Shown piece after piece: positions 8,051 to 16,296 of a DNA stretch of 56,592 nucleotides (position 1 is its first letter; every line of letters starts with the position of its first letter). The notes beneath the pieces are model-generated. The model was not told where the DNA came from. It worked only from the letters and a program-made list of their open reading frames with translations, and searched no databases. Source of the DNA: UBA73 sp964364885 (GTDB lineage Archaea; Nanobdellota; Nanobdellia; Pacearchaeales; GW2011-AR1); NCBI GenBank assembly GCA_964364885.1, contig CAYIOA010000001.1, positions 1-56,592 of the forward strand. The letters run 5' to 3'. Made by a program: the position numbers and the translations under genes.

Positions 8051-9130
8051 ATGGTACTTGATTTCGCAAAGGAAGCAATAAAAAATGCAGAAGCATATAG
8101 TATAAATTTTGACGAACTAAGGGCGGGAAAAGCCAATATCAAGGTTTTTGGTGTTGGCGGTGCAGGTTCAAACACAGCAACGTGGTTATTCAACAAAGGT
8201 ATCAATGGAGCAACAGTCTATGGAGTCAATACAGATGCCTTGCATCTTAGTATTACAAAAACAGACGAAAAGATTCTTATCGGAAAAGAGCTGACACGCG
8301 GGCTTGGTGCTGGAGGAAAGCCAAATATAGGAAGAGAAGCTGCAAAAGAATCTCTTTCCGAGCTTAAAAGAGCAACAAGCGGAGCTGACATGGTTTTTGT
8401 GCTAGTCGGTCTTGGCGGTGGAACAGGAACAGGAGCAGCACCTGTAATAGCGCAACTGGCTAAAGAGTCAGGAGCAGTTGTTATTGCAGTAGCTACAATG
8501 CCATTCGACTGTGAAAAAGTCAGACAGGATAAAGCTGAATTCGGCTTGCAGGAGCTAACAGAAGTAGTTGACACAGCAATTCTCATAGACAACAACAGAC
8601 TCGTAGATATCGCAGGAAATCTTCCAATGGAGCAGGCATTTGCAGTCGCGAATGAGCTAGTTAGTACAATGATAAAAGGAATCGTGGAAACAATTACCTT
8701 GCCATCATTAATTAATCTAGACTACGCAGACGTTTCTGCAATTATGAAAAACGGCGATGTTGCCGTCATTGGAGTAGGAGAATCAGATGCAACATCAAGA
8801 GTTGATGAAGCAGTAAGACAAGCTCTAACACAGCCATTACTTGATGTAGATTACCGGGGAGCAACAGGCGCGCTCATTCACATAACCTGCGGTCCAGACT
8901 TCAAACTAGAAGAATTCTCTGGTGTTGGAGAGCTCGTCACTGAAAACATAAGCCCTGACGCACAAGTCATTATAGGAGCAAGAATCAACAAAGAATTCGC
9001 AAATAAAGTGAGAGTAATCACAATAATGACTGGAGTTAAATCTCCTTACGTCTTAGGAAGACTCAATGAAAAAGAGCAGGAAAGAGCATCCTCAGAAATG
9101 TCAGAGCTAGGTATAGAAGTTTTCAGGTAA
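8051..9130 (+). CDS. ftsZ: Cell division GTPase FtsZ
   Basis: FtsZ polymerises with GTP to form the division ring. The nucleotide-binding GVGGAGSN loop (34-41) and tubulin signature GGGTGTG (122-128) are intact. So is the T7 synergy loop NLDYAD (222-227, Asp224 and Asp227), so it should be an active GTPase. The 359-residue length fits an archaeal FtsZ. The short C-terminus has no obvious long linker or FtsA/SepF-binding peptide. Confidence 0.97.
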   Translation: MVLDFAKEAIKNAEAYSINFDELRAGKANIKVFGVGGAGSNTATWLFNKGINGATVYGVNTDALHLSITKTDEKILIGKELTRGLGAGGKPNIGREAAKESLSELKRATSGADMVFVLVGLGGGTGTGAAPVIAQLAKESGAVVIAVATMPFDCEKVRQDKAEFGLQELTEVVDTAILIDNNRLVDIAGNLPMEQAFAVANELVSTMIKGIVETITLPSLINLDYADVSAIMKNGDVAVIGVGESDATSRVDEAVRQALTQPLLDVDYRGATGALIHITCGPDFKLEEFSGVGELVTENISPDAQVIIGARINKEFANKVRVITIMTGVKSPYVLGRLNEKEQERASSEMSELGIEVFR

Positions 9131-9182
9131 ACTTCCTATTTTATTTTTCTTCTTTTTTGTTTTATTTTCTCAATTATCACTT

Positions 9183-9764
9183 CTAACTAGGAGGATTATA
9201 ATCTTCCTTGCCCTCTTCAAATAATGTTGGTCTTCTCGTTTTATTCCACTCCTCCCAATACAAAGAACTTTCCAGTGATCTCTTTATCCTATCTCTTTTT
9301 TGAACAGAGTTATTCTCATGTCCGACAGGTATAATTGCCTCAATCTGTATATGTTGGGGAATTTTCAGCTTCTCTTTCACGATTTCATCAGAATAAGCGC
9401 CAACCCAGCAGGCACTCAATCCTAAATCAACCAGCTTGAATAGCAGTGTAACAATCGCTGCACCAGCTTGCTGCCTGGAATAAACTCTCCCGCGCTCGCC
9501 GTAGATATTCTCAAGATGAGTATCGTCCGATAACACCAAAACTAAAATAGAAGACTCATTAATCCAAAGTTGCTCGCAAAATCCAGCTATCTCTTTTATA
9601 ATCTCCTTGTTCTCGACAATTAAAAATTTCAAATTATTCTGGTTTCCGGCAAATGGCCCGTTACTAGTCGCGTCTATTGCTTCTAAAACATCCTTCCAGC
9701 TTGTCTTCTTTTTTGTAAAACCCCTCACCGACTTTCTTTTTTTAATAACACTGTCAAATTCCAT
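9183..9764 (-). CDS. Nitroreductase-family flavoprotein
   Basis: The 193-residue protein carries the nitroreductase-fold FMN-binding blocks: KKRKSVRGFT (8-17), GNQNNLKF (40-47) and the helix QQAGAAIVTLLFKLVDLGLSACWVGA, with IPVGH later. Family members are NAD(P)H-dependent reductases of nitro compounds, quinones or flavins. The substrate cannot be deduced. It is upstream of mnmA on the other side of a 36-bp gap, transcribed the same way but away from it. Confidence 0.85.
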   Translation of the reverse strand: MEFDSVIKKRKSVRGFTKKKTSWKDVLEAIDATSNGPFAGNQNNLKFLIVENKEIIKEIAGFCEQLWINESSILVLVLSDDTHLENIYGERGRVYSRQQAGAAIVTLLFKLVDLGLSACWVGAYSDEIVKEKLKIPQHIQIEAIIPVGHENNSVQKRDRIKRSLESSLYWEEWNKTRRPTLFEEGKEDYNPPS

Positions 9765-9800
9765 AGCAAAAACAGGTAAATGATATATAAAAAGCTTGTC

Positions 9801-10895
9801 TTACTGTCTCACTCTAATTTCTCCTCCGCCGACAACTCTCTCTCCGTCATATAAAACAACTGATTGCCCCTCCGCCACTCCTTCAACTCCGCTAACAAAA
9901 TTAAAAATAATTCTCCCTTTTATCCTGTTTATTCTTCCTTTATGCATCTCCCCAAGATGGCGTATTCTTGCATTAAACTTTTTATTATTAACTTTCTCTC
10001 TTAGGTCTATCAAATGAAAATTCTTTACAAATATTTTTTTTCTTTTCAGAGTGCTATGCCCCTCTGGAGCAACAATCAAAGTGTTTCCTTTCTTTTGAGC
10101 AACATACAATTTGCAGATTTTGCCTCCTAAATTTTCTCTATTAATCTCAAACCCATTCCTCTCGCCGGCTCTCTCGCCAATTGTAAAAAACATGCTTCCA
10201 GGATGTACTCCAATAACCTCTCCAGACGGTAGAATCACCTTCCCCTTTTTCTCTTTTATTTTCTTTTTTAAAAATAATTTCATATCCCTCTTCCCGACAA
10301 AACAAATTCCTCTTGTGCCTTTTTTATCCCAGTTGGGAAATTTGCCCCCTCTTGCAATCTCTCTAATTTCTTCTTTCTTGTACTCTCCTACAGGAAATAA
10401 AACATGAGAAAGATGCTCTTGATTTAGTTCATAAAGAAAATAAGACTGATCCTTATTCTTGTCTATTCCAGCCAGCAAATAAAATCCATTTTTCCCGTGG
10501 CGAACTCGGGCATAATGCCCGGTTGCAATAAAATCAGCCTTCTCTTTTTTTGCCTCATTCCACAAAAAAGGAAATTTGATAACTTTATTGCACAAAATAT
10601 CAGGATTAGGTGTTAGCCCTCGAGAATAATCTCTGTACATCTTTTCAATTATTTCTTTTTTATAATTCTTTTCGTAATCAACTTTTTTTATTGGTATCTT
10701 CAATAAAAAAGCGATTTTCTGAGCCATTCTCCATTCCTCCCGCCAGGAGCATTCTCCAGTCAGTTCATTCTTGCTGTCAGAATAATTCTTCATGAAAATA
10801 CCTCTAACATCATATCCTTGTTTTTTCAGCAAAAACGCAGCTACGCTTGAATCAACCCCGCCGGACATTCCAATAACAACTACTCTCTTCCCCAT
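9801..10895 (-). CDS. mnmA: tRNA-specific 2-thiouridylase MnmA
   Basis: MnmA thiolates U34 of tRNA-Lys, Glu and Gln using ATP and persulfide sulfur. The PP-loop SGGVDSS (11-17), the catalytic Cys102 in NPDILCN and the persulfide Cys198 in GICFVG are present, with the usual central and C-terminal beta-barrel domains in 364 residues. MnmA is a bacterial and organellar enzyme; most archaea use Ncs6/TtuA-type thiolases, so this gene was probably acquired. Its start shares a central TATA element with the divergent small membrane protein gene. Confidence 0.93.
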   Translation of the reverse strand: MGKRVVVIGMSGGVDSSVAAFLLKKQGYDVRGIFMKNYSDSKNELTGECSWREEWRMAQKIAFLLKIPIKKVDYEKNYKKEIIEKMYRDYSRGLTPNPDILCNKVIKFPFLWNEAKKEKADFIATGHYARVRHGKNGFYLLAGIDKNKDQSYFLYELNQEHLSHVLFPVGEYKKEEIREIARGGKFPNWDKKGTRGICFVGKRDMKLFLKKKIKEKKGKVILPSGEVIGVHPGSMFFTIGERAGERNGFEINRENLGGKICKLYVAQKKGNTLIVAPEGHSTLKRKKIFVKNFHLIDLREKVNNKKFNARIRHLGEMHKGRINRIKGRIIFNFVSGVEGVAEGQSVVLYDGERVVGGGEIRVRQ

Positions 10896-10915
10896 CTCAA
10901 TTCAAAAAAAGGAAA

Positions 10916-10925
10916 GATTATAAAG
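10916..10925. promoter_or_regulatory. Shared central TATA element between mnmA and a small membrane protein gene
   Basis: GATTATAAAG on the plus strand reads CTTTATAATC on the minus strand. Its centre (10920.5) is exactly midway between the two divergent start codons (10895 and 10946), 25.5 nt from each, the spacing expected for leaderless transcription both ways. Confidence 0.55.
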
Positions 10926-10945
10926 TTTCTTAAATCTATAAAAAT

Positions 10946-11155
10946 ATGACAGAAAAAGTTTCAACAGGTGGCTTGATGAGCTTTAAATATGAAAAAACTC
11001 ATGCTCCAAAACTAAACGAAGATGAAAAAAAAGAAATAGAAAAAGCATATGAAAAGTACTATGAAAGGAAAAGAAAAGAAAAAAAGCGGAGAGTAATTAT
11101 AATATCAATAATAACAGTAATATTGCTTGTCTCAATTTATTTCCTGCTCAAATAA
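10946..11155 (+). CDS. Small tail-anchored membrane protein
   Basis: The 69-residue protein is not recognised. It has a soluble, highly charged helical part (Lys/Glu-rich, about 20-48) and ends with one hydrophobic segment (50-68), so it should be a C-terminally anchored protein facing the cytoplasm. The GLMSF sequence near the start recalls Sec61-beta, but the real Sec61-beta candidate is the ORF at 22347. Repeat element copy 2 begins 3 bp after its stop. Confidence 0.65.
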   Translation: MTEKVSTGGLMSFKYEKTHAPKLNEDEKKEIEKAYEKYYERKRKEKKRRVIIISIITVILLVSIYFLLK

Positions 11156-11158
11156 AAA

Positions 11159-11284
11159 ATCACAAAGTCCTTGAGTTTTACCGCACCTTAAAAGGTGCGG
11201 TTTGTTTGGACTTTGGGAGGACCGGGAGAAATCGACAGCAACTAACTCCAATCTAAAGATTGGAGATTTCTCACGTGTATTAAA
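11159..11284 (+). repeat. Nested-hairpin element, copy 2
   Basis: Left end is ATCACAAAGTCCTTG. The outer stem AAAGTCC/GGACTTT (11164-11170, 11208-11214) encloses CCGCACCT-TAAA-AGGTGCGG (11181-11200). The second half has outer stem GAGAAAT/ATTTCTC enclosing CTCCAATC-TAAA-GATTGGAG (11246-11265). It ends GTATTAAA, directly against the 3' end of tRNA-Asn. Confidence 0.8.
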
Positions 11285-11357
11285 CGTCTCGGAGAGGACT
11301 CGAACCTCTGACCCCATGGTTAACAGCCATGTGCTCTGCCAGCTGAGCTACCGAGAC
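11285..11357 (-). tRNA. tRNA-Asn (anticodon GUU)
   Basis: The minus strand folds into a full cloverleaf: acceptor stem GTCTCGG/CCGAGAC, D arm GCTC...GAGC and anticodon stem CATGG/CCATG. The loop is CTGTTAA (anticodon GTT), and the T arm is AGAGG-TTCGAGT-CCTCT. The discriminator base is G (complement of 11285). No 3' CCA is encoded and there is no intron. A TATA box lies 24-31 bp upstream. Confidence 0.96.
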
Positions 11358-11380
11358 TTAATAATTCGAGAAAAAAATCT

Positions 11381-11388
11381 TATTTAAA
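11381..11388 (-). promoter_or_regulatory. TATA box of tRNA-Asn
   Basis: TATTTAAA on the plus strand (TTTAAATA on the minus) lies 24-31 bp before the tRNA 5' end, the normal archaeal spacing. Confidence 0.6.
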
Positions 11389-11453
11389 GATTGCTATGAA
11401 AAAAATTCCGGCAGTTGTCGCAAAATAACTGGATTTATTCTTCCGTCGACAAA

Positions 11454-11589
11454 AATTTATCATTAAATTGTCTAATCAGACAAAAAAATAATTTATACGA
11501 TAAATTTATAAACAAAAACTCCATAATACATGTATCACTAAAAGAGGTGAAATAAAGATATGGCAAAGAAAAAAAAGAAAAAAAGATAA
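11454..11589 (+). CDS. Nine-codon basic ORF with structured promoter region (ORF at 11560-11589)
   Basis: ATG at 11560 opens a frame encoding MAKKKKKKR and a TAA stop (11587-11589). It has a good ribosome-binding site (GAGGTG, 11544-11549, 10 nt before the ATG) and a TATA-like box (AAATTTATAAAC, about 11502-11513). Upstream, AATTTATC (11454-11461) pairs with GATAAATT (11499-11506) around an inner hairpin TTGTCT-AATC-AGACAA (11468-11483). After the stop the plus strand runs into T-tracts suitable as an archaeal terminator. Function unknown; it could be a tiny peptide, a leader or chance. Confidence 0.35.
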
Positions 11590-11592
11590 ATA

Positions 11593-12123
11593 TTACACAA
11601 TTTTTTTATTTTTATTATTTTTTATTTTCAATCCAAGTTCATAATTTAATTTTGTCTTGTTTATCTTCTCTAAAAATCTGTATATATTCGATTGTTTTGC
11701 GCCCCTTATGAGGTTAACGACAGCAGTCGTGACATCCTCTATAGATTCTGCATCTCCTAAAATACCGACTTCACTTTGTCTTATTATGATGCTGCATCCG
11801 GAAATTTCTTCTATTATCTTTTTTGTTTTGCCTTTTATACCTATCAACCTCGCTCTCACAACACTCAAGTTTTTTCTTCTTGTATGCTCTTTAATATGAA
11901 TTTTCTTAAAAACTACATCTTCATTTTTCAGCAATAAAGACTTTTTAACTGAAAATCCAAAAAGAAAAGCATCAAGCGCCATATCCGCCTCGTATTCATC
12001 CAGTGAAGAGCCGGAAATTAAAACTTTTCTGCCGGAAATTTCTATCTTTACATTCAGTCCCTTTTCCAATTCTTCTCTGAATTTTCTTAGCGATTCGATA
12101 TTGTCAGTATAAATTGTTATCAT
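11593..12123 (-). CDS. KH-domain ribosome biogenesis protein aDim2/Pno1
   Basis: Pno1/Dim2 binds the 3' end of 16S rRNA and, in archaea, interacts with aIF2-alpha during small-subunit maturation. The 176-residue protein has a divergent KH domain, then a second KH domain with RLIGIKGKTKKIIEEISGCSI. The closing helix AVVNLIRGAKQSNIYRFLEKI is typical of the family. A TATA-like element sits about 25 nt upstream. It is followed, on the same strand upstream, by DUF424 and aIF2-beta, consistent with a translation cluster. Confidence 0.88.
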   Translation of the reverse strand: MITIYTDNIESLRKFREELEKGLNVKIEISGRKVLISGSSLDEYEADMALDAFLFGFSVKKSLLLKNEDVVFKKIHIKEHTRRKNLSVVRARLIGIKGKTKKIIEEISGCSIIIRQSEVGILGDAESIEDVTTAVVNLIRGAKQSNIYRFLEKINKTKLNYELGLKIKNNKNKKIV

Positions 12124-12162
12124 ATAAGAATCAATAAAAGCTTTTTGCTCATCTAAGCTGTC

Positions 12163-12462
12163 TTACAGCAGGACCAAAGCAAAAGGAACTCCTTGCACCA
12201 TTCCGATTCCTCCCTCGGCGATTATCCCTGCCTTTAAAGCAGTATTAATCGACTTCTCTCCTACAATATTAAAAGTGGCATCATCCATAGAAAAGTTTTT
12301 TAAATGCTCTATAATCTCGTCAGAATCTGCTTCCTCTCCCTTGAAAAAATTTTCTTGAATTTCAAGTTGTTTTATTCCCTCCTCAAATTTTTTCCCTAGA
12401 AGCTCTTTGTCGCATATAGCAACAACAAGCCTGTAAGACCTGTGAACTTTAATATACATCAT
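12163..12462 (-). CDS. DUF424 family protein
   Basis: The 99-residue protein matches archaeal DUF424: YIKVHRSYRLVVAICDKELLGKKFEEG at the start and VGEKSINTALKAGIIAEGGIGMVQGVPFALV at the end. Its biochemical function is unknown. Its start overlaps the aIF2-beta stop as ATGA. The same neighbourhood is, as far as I recall, common in archaea, so a translation-related role is likely. Confidence 0.85.
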   Translation of the reverse strand: MMYIKVHRSYRLVVAICDKELLGKKFEEGIKQLEIQENFFKGEEADSDEIIEHLKNFSMDDATFNIVGEKSINTALKAGIIAEGGIGMVQGVPFALVLL

Positions 12463-12869
12463 AAATTATATCTTACTGGAGACTTTGCTCCGCAGGCAAG
12501 ACAATGCTTATACTTAACTCCCTTCTCAGATATAATCTCTGTGTCTGGTTTCTTGCATTCATTGCAGATAACAAACTCTCGCGTATATTTATCTATCTTC
12601 TCATTGACAATAAAAGAATTCATTTTTGTTTTTAATATTAATCTGCCATTCTCTAGTTTTACATAAACAGCCAGCTCCTTCTGAAGAAATTTTGTTAAAT
12701 GCTCAACTGGACGCCTCAAATAATTTGCAATTGGGGATATATTAGTTATAACAGTATTATTTCCCATCACTTGGCCCTCAACTTTTGGCACTTCAAATCT
12801 CTCCGACCCTCTTTCAACTACCTTAACTTTCTCATACGCTTTCTTCAGAAGTTGCTCATACGTTTCCAT
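12459..12869 (-). CDS. Translation initiation factor aIF2 subunit beta
   Basis: aIF2-beta is part of the heterotrimer that delivers initiator tRNA. The 136-residue protein has the N-terminal helix, a central alpha/beta core (RPVEHLTKFLQKEL) and a C-terminal zinc ribbon with Cys102, Cys105, Cys123 and Cys126. The length is normal. Transcription probably starts at or near the ATG from the palindromic TATA box at 12890-12899. Confidence 0.95.
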   Translation of the reverse strand: METYEQLLKKAYEKVKVVERGSERFEVPKVEGQVMGNNTVITNISPIANYLRRPVEHLTKFLQKELAVYVKLENGRLILKTKMNSFIVNEKIDKYTREFVICNECKKPDTEIISEKGVKYKHCLACGAKSPVRYNL

Positions 12870-12889
12870 GATAAAAAAGACTAAGAAGA

Positions 12890-12899
12890 CTTTATAAAG
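12890..12899. promoter_or_regulatory. Palindromic bidirectional TATA box CTTTATAAAG
   Basis: The perfect palindrome is centred at 12894.5, exactly 25.5 nt from both divergent ATGs (12869 on minus, 12920 on plus). One TATA box can therefore serve two leaderless genes, aIF2-beta and a membrane protein. Confidence 0.6.
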
Positions 12900-12919
12900 A
12901 TAACTCTCCTAAATAAAAA

Positions 12920-13537
12920 ATGTTCAAGATAAAAAATTTTGTTCTTGGAATAGGTATTGTAGTAGTTTTTGCGCTTACCCTATGGCAGGGAATAGAAGCT
13001 TTTTATCCCTCGCCGGCATATGAAGATTTTTGTAAAGGTACAGATTTTGGAAGATATCCTGTTAAAGAAAACCTTGCTGCCCCGATAAGTGAACAAACTT
13101 GTACCTTCTCAAAAAATCTGCAGGAGCAGCAGCAGCGCTGCTATAACGAAGGAGGCACCCCTATATTCGAATATAATGACAGCGGTTGCACAATCAATAT
13201 AAAAAATTGCGATTTTTGCAACAAAGAATTCAATGAAGCAACAGATTCCCACGCCAAAACAGTATTTTACATATCCCTGATAATAAGCATTCTTGTCTTA
13301 ATAATCGGTTTTTCTGTCCTGAGTATTGAGCCAGTTGGCTCCGCTCTGCTCGGCTCAGCAATCTGGTCTATTTTTTATGGCACAGTAATAAATTGGAGAA
13401 ACTTTTCTAATATTTGGAGGTTTCTGCTTTTGTTTTTCGTACTTATCCTTATAATATGGATAACACTAAGATTAAATTCAGTCAAAGAAAAGAAAAAGGG
13501 CTTTTGGATTTCTTTGGGTTTTGGCAAAAGTCAATAA
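12920..13537 (+). CDS. Membrane protein with Cys-containing outer loop
   Basis: This 205-residue protein is not recognised. It has a first membrane segment (about 7-28). A polar outer region of about 85 residues follows, containing six Cys including a CDFC pair near 96-99. Then come three hydrophobic segments (about 114-136, 139-155, 165-186) and a basic C-terminal tail. The paired cysteines suggest disulfides outside the cell. It is divergent from the aIF2-beta operon and convergent with the RPA-like gene. Confidence 0.7.
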   Translation: MFKIKNFVLGIGIVVVFALTLWQGIEAFYPSPAYEDFCKGTDFGRYPVKENLAAPISEQTCTFSKNLQEQQQRCYNEGGTPIFEYNDSGCTINIKNCDFCNKEFNEATDSHAKTVFYISLIISILVLIIGFSVLSIEPVGSALLGSAIWSIFYGTVINWRNFSNIWRFLLLFFVLILIIWITLRLNSVKEKKKGFWISLGFGKSQ

Positions 13538-13544
13538 CAAAAAA

Positions 13545-14171
13545 TTATCCAAGATATCTTAATTTCCCGGGTCTTGGCTCATAAGCAATACCATCTTCCA
13601 ATAATTTTTTTATTTCCTGATTAATAATTTCCGGAGGCTCGTGAGACTCTATAATAATTTTCTCTATATCAACACCCCCGTTTTTTTCAGCTTCTTTAAC
13701 CATGCTCACTATTCTGTCCCTAAGCTCAGCAATAACTGTCTTATCAACAATTTTCGGCTGCTCCAAGTCCAGCTCCAATTTTCTCACAAGTAAATAAGCC
13801 GGCTCTTTTTTCTTAATTATCTCCGGCGTGATATAAAGTTCATTATTCCAAGAACGCAAAAGACCAATAACCAAAACAGTATCTCCTTGATTCAAATTGC
13901 TGAATTTATCAACATCCTCGCCGAATAGCTTAACACGAAGCTGTCCGCTTGCGTCATCAATTGTTATTGTGCCGTATTTTTTCTCCCCCTCTTGGATATA
14001 CTTATCAACTATATTGGCTATAACATTTATTCTAAAAAATTTTTTGTCTGAAACTTCAAGATATCTGAGTCTCTCGCCTTCGATAACAGGCCTGCCGGCA
14101 AGTATTGTTCCGATTCTGGCTTTGTAAGCTATATTCCTTTTTTGCGGAGATTGTAAACTTTGCTCTTCCAT
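13545..14171 (-). CDS. RPA-like OB-fold ssDNA-binding protein with C-terminal winged helix
   Basis: I start the gene at the ATG at 14171, one base after the mcm stop, rather than at an upstream ATG 26 codons into mcm; this gives 208 residues. The OB fold is clear (ARIGTILAGRPVIEG, ITIDDASGQLRVKLFGEDV, GDTVLVIGLLRSWNNELYITPEIIKK), as in archaeal RPA32-type subunits. The C-terminus (VDIEKIIIESHEPPEIINQEIKKLLEDGIAYEP) looks like a winged helix. It should coat or sense single-stranded DNA at forks and is co-transcribed with the replicative helicase. Confidence 0.8.
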   Translation of the reverse strand: MEEQSLQSPQKRNIAYKARIGTILAGRPVIEGERLRYLEVSDKKFFRINVIANIVDKYIQEGEKKYGTITIDDASGQLRVKLFGEDVDKFSNLNQGDTVLVIGLLRSWNNELYITPEIIKKKEPAYLLVRKLELDLEQPKIVDKTVIAELRDRIVSMVKEAEKNGGVDIEKIIIESHEPPEIINQEIKKLLEDGIAYEPRPGKLRYLG

Positions 14172-14172
14172 T

Positions 14173-16200
14173 TTAAGTTCTTTGAACAAATCCTTTTTTT
14201 GGTTTGAAAATAAATCCCTCTTTCTCCAAATGCATAAGAGCATCTTCAAGTTCTGCTTCTGTTATCTTCCCTCCCAAGAAAGTTATTATCTCCTCCCGAG
14301 GAATAAGCTTGCCCAGCTTTGACTCTAACTGCGAAAGAGTCTCTCTGACTAGAATCATTTTGCCCCTTGTTGAAGAAGCTATTCCCGTTGTAATTCTGTC
14401 TATATCAAAAGTTTTTGTTTCTTCATCATAGCCAACCTGCATTAGCGAGTATTTTAACAATTCAATTGCTATTTTTGCATCCTCTTTGAGCAGCTCACCA
14501 CGAAGATGCATTTTGGCATGGGCTTCCGAGAGCCGTATAATCCCTTCAAGCTGGCGCGCAGTTATCGGAATTGGTTTTATTTCTGTATCTGATTTTACAG
14601 CCCTGTTTCTCAGCTTGATATAAAAATCTTTAATCTCATCAATTGCTTCATTTGTAAGCCTGGGTTTTATTTTCTGCCTTGCATAAGCAATATATTTTCT
14701 TAATAATTTTGGCTCAATAACATCTCTTATTACTCCCTGCTTATGCTCCTCAAGCACATGAGATGCAATCGCTTCATCCTGCGCTCTGTTTGGCAAATCT
14801 CGGATAATAAAAATAACGTCGAATCTGCTCAGTAAAGCAGGAGAAATATCAATCTGTTGCGGTATAGGTGTATATGGATCAAATCTTCCTAGTTTGGGGT
14901 TGCCAGCAGCCAGCACAGTAGTCTCAGCTCTCAAGCTGGCATGAATATTCGCCTTGCTGATTGTAACAGATTGCTGCTCCATTGCCTCATGCAGCGCGCT
15001 TCTGTCCTGCTCATTCATCTTTTCTATTTCATCTATGCAAACCACTCCTTTATTCGATAAAACCATAGCCCCGGCTTCAAGACTCCATCCGCGCAAAAAT
15101 TCATCTTTTACAACAGCAGCAGTCAAACCAGCAGCAGACGCAGCTTTTCCAGAAACATAACGTCCTTTAGGAGCAATGCCGGAAGCATATTTCAATAAGA
15201 CTGACTTTGCCACTCCAGGATCCCCAACAAGCAAAACATGAATATCCCCTCGTGTAGACCCCCCGTCAGACTTTGTTTTTTTAACACCTCCAAACAGCTG
15301 CAATAACACTGCTTCTTTAATCTTATCATACCCGTAAATGCTGGGTGCAAAACTCTGGCTCAATCTTTTAAATAATTTCGGATCTGCAGCAAGCTCTCTA
15401 ATTTCTCTTTCATCCTCTTCAGATATTTGAAGGTCCTCAAAAGAATCCTCCATAGGTATTATATTATTTACCTCTAAAGCAATATCAAACCTTGTTGAAA
15501 TAGCTCCGGTCTGCAAGGGAACAGGAACCTCTTTTAAAACGCCGAATATTTTTGTTCTGCTCCCTGGAGTTGTGCGCTCTTCCATTCTTGGGTCTACTAA
15601 ATCTTCTTTCAGGAAAACATTAATTCTTCGCGGCTGCTCTCCTCCGTCCAATGTATCCGGCGATTCCTCAAGAACAAGTCTCTGCGCATCAACCATTTCT
15701 TTTGATAAAAGCTTGAAATTCCCTTTCCAGTTGCATGAACATCTAGAAGGCTCGCGAAATTTTCTGTCAATCTGCAAAACAGACAAAACAGCTCCGCAAT
15801 TAGGACATTCAAACTTGGCGTTTACAACTTGAGGTCTAACATCTGAAGATTGCCTGACAATTCCTTCAACCCATAAAAATTTATCAAGATGTTTTGCTCT
15901 AATCTCGCGAATCCTGAGAAAAGTGCTTCTAGGCAAGTCTTTAATCCTTACCCTTGGTTTTGCTACCCACTCCAAATCTTCCAGCGCTATTTCAAGGTCA
16001 GCAAGCGTCTCTTCCGGAAACTCTATAACTCTCTCTGATAAAACAGGAGAAAAAGCAAGCAGTCTCGGAAATTCCAACTGCACTATCCCCTCTCCTGATC
16101 TTATCGACTCCCCAAACTCTCTTTTATGAATATCAAAAAAATTCTTCGCCTCAAGTATCAGCTCTTCTTTCCCTTGCTTATACCTCTGTTTTGCCTCCAT
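14173..16200 (-). CDS. mcm: Replicative DNA helicase MCM
   Basis: MCM is the archaeal 3'-5' replicative helicase, acting as a hexamer. The 675-residue protein has the N-terminal domain with a zinc site (Cys132, Cys135, Cys154, Cys156) and Walker A GDPGVAKS (326-333). Walker B CIDEIEK (388-394), arginine finger SRFD (458-461) and a C-terminal winged helix follow. All key residues are present. It is upstream of the RPA-like gene in one operon, and no intein is seen. Confidence 0.97.
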   Translation of the reverse strand: MEAKQRYKQGKEELILEAKNFFDIHKREFGESIRSGEGIVQLEFPRLLAFSPVLSERVIEFPEETLADLEIALEDLEWVAKPRVRIKDLPRSTFLRIREIRAKHLDKFLWVEGIVRQSSDVRPQVVNAKFECPNCGAVLSVLQIDRKFREPSRCSCNWKGNFKLLSKEMVDAQRLVLEESPDTLDGGEQPRRINVFLKEDLVDPRMEERTTPGSRTKIFGVLKEVPVPLQTGAISTRFDIALEVNNIIPMEDSFEDLQISEEDEREIRELAADPKLFKRLSQSFAPSIYGYDKIKEAVLLQLFGGVKKTKSDGGSTRGDIHVLLVGDPGVAKSVLLKYASGIAPKGRYVSGKAASAAGLTAAVVKDEFLRGWSLEAGAMVLSNKGVVCIDEIEKMNEQDRSALHEAMEQQSVTISKANIHASLRAETTVLAAGNPKLGRFDPYTPIPQQIDISPALLSRFDVIFIIRDLPNRAQDEAIASHVLEEHKQGVIRDVIEPKLLRKYIAYARQKIKPRLTNEAIDEIKDFYIKLRNRAVKSDTEIKPIPITARQLEGIIRLSEAHAKMHLRGELLKEDAKIAIELLKYSLMQVGYDEETKTFDIDRITTGIASSTRGKMILVRETLSQLESKLGKLIPREEIITFLGGKITEAELEDALMHLEKEGFIFKPKKGFVQRT

Positions 16201-16296
16201 ACATGAGAAAAAAATTATCTCTTTATATTGTTTATTGTTCTAAACTATAAAAAATTAATATTGAGTACCACGAATCAATGACATGAGAAACCCCAG

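Noticed and set aside
10946..11155. Small membrane protein as Sec61-beta
   Set aside because: Its GLMSF start is suggestive, but the loop before the membrane helix does not fit; the ORF at 22347 fits all features.
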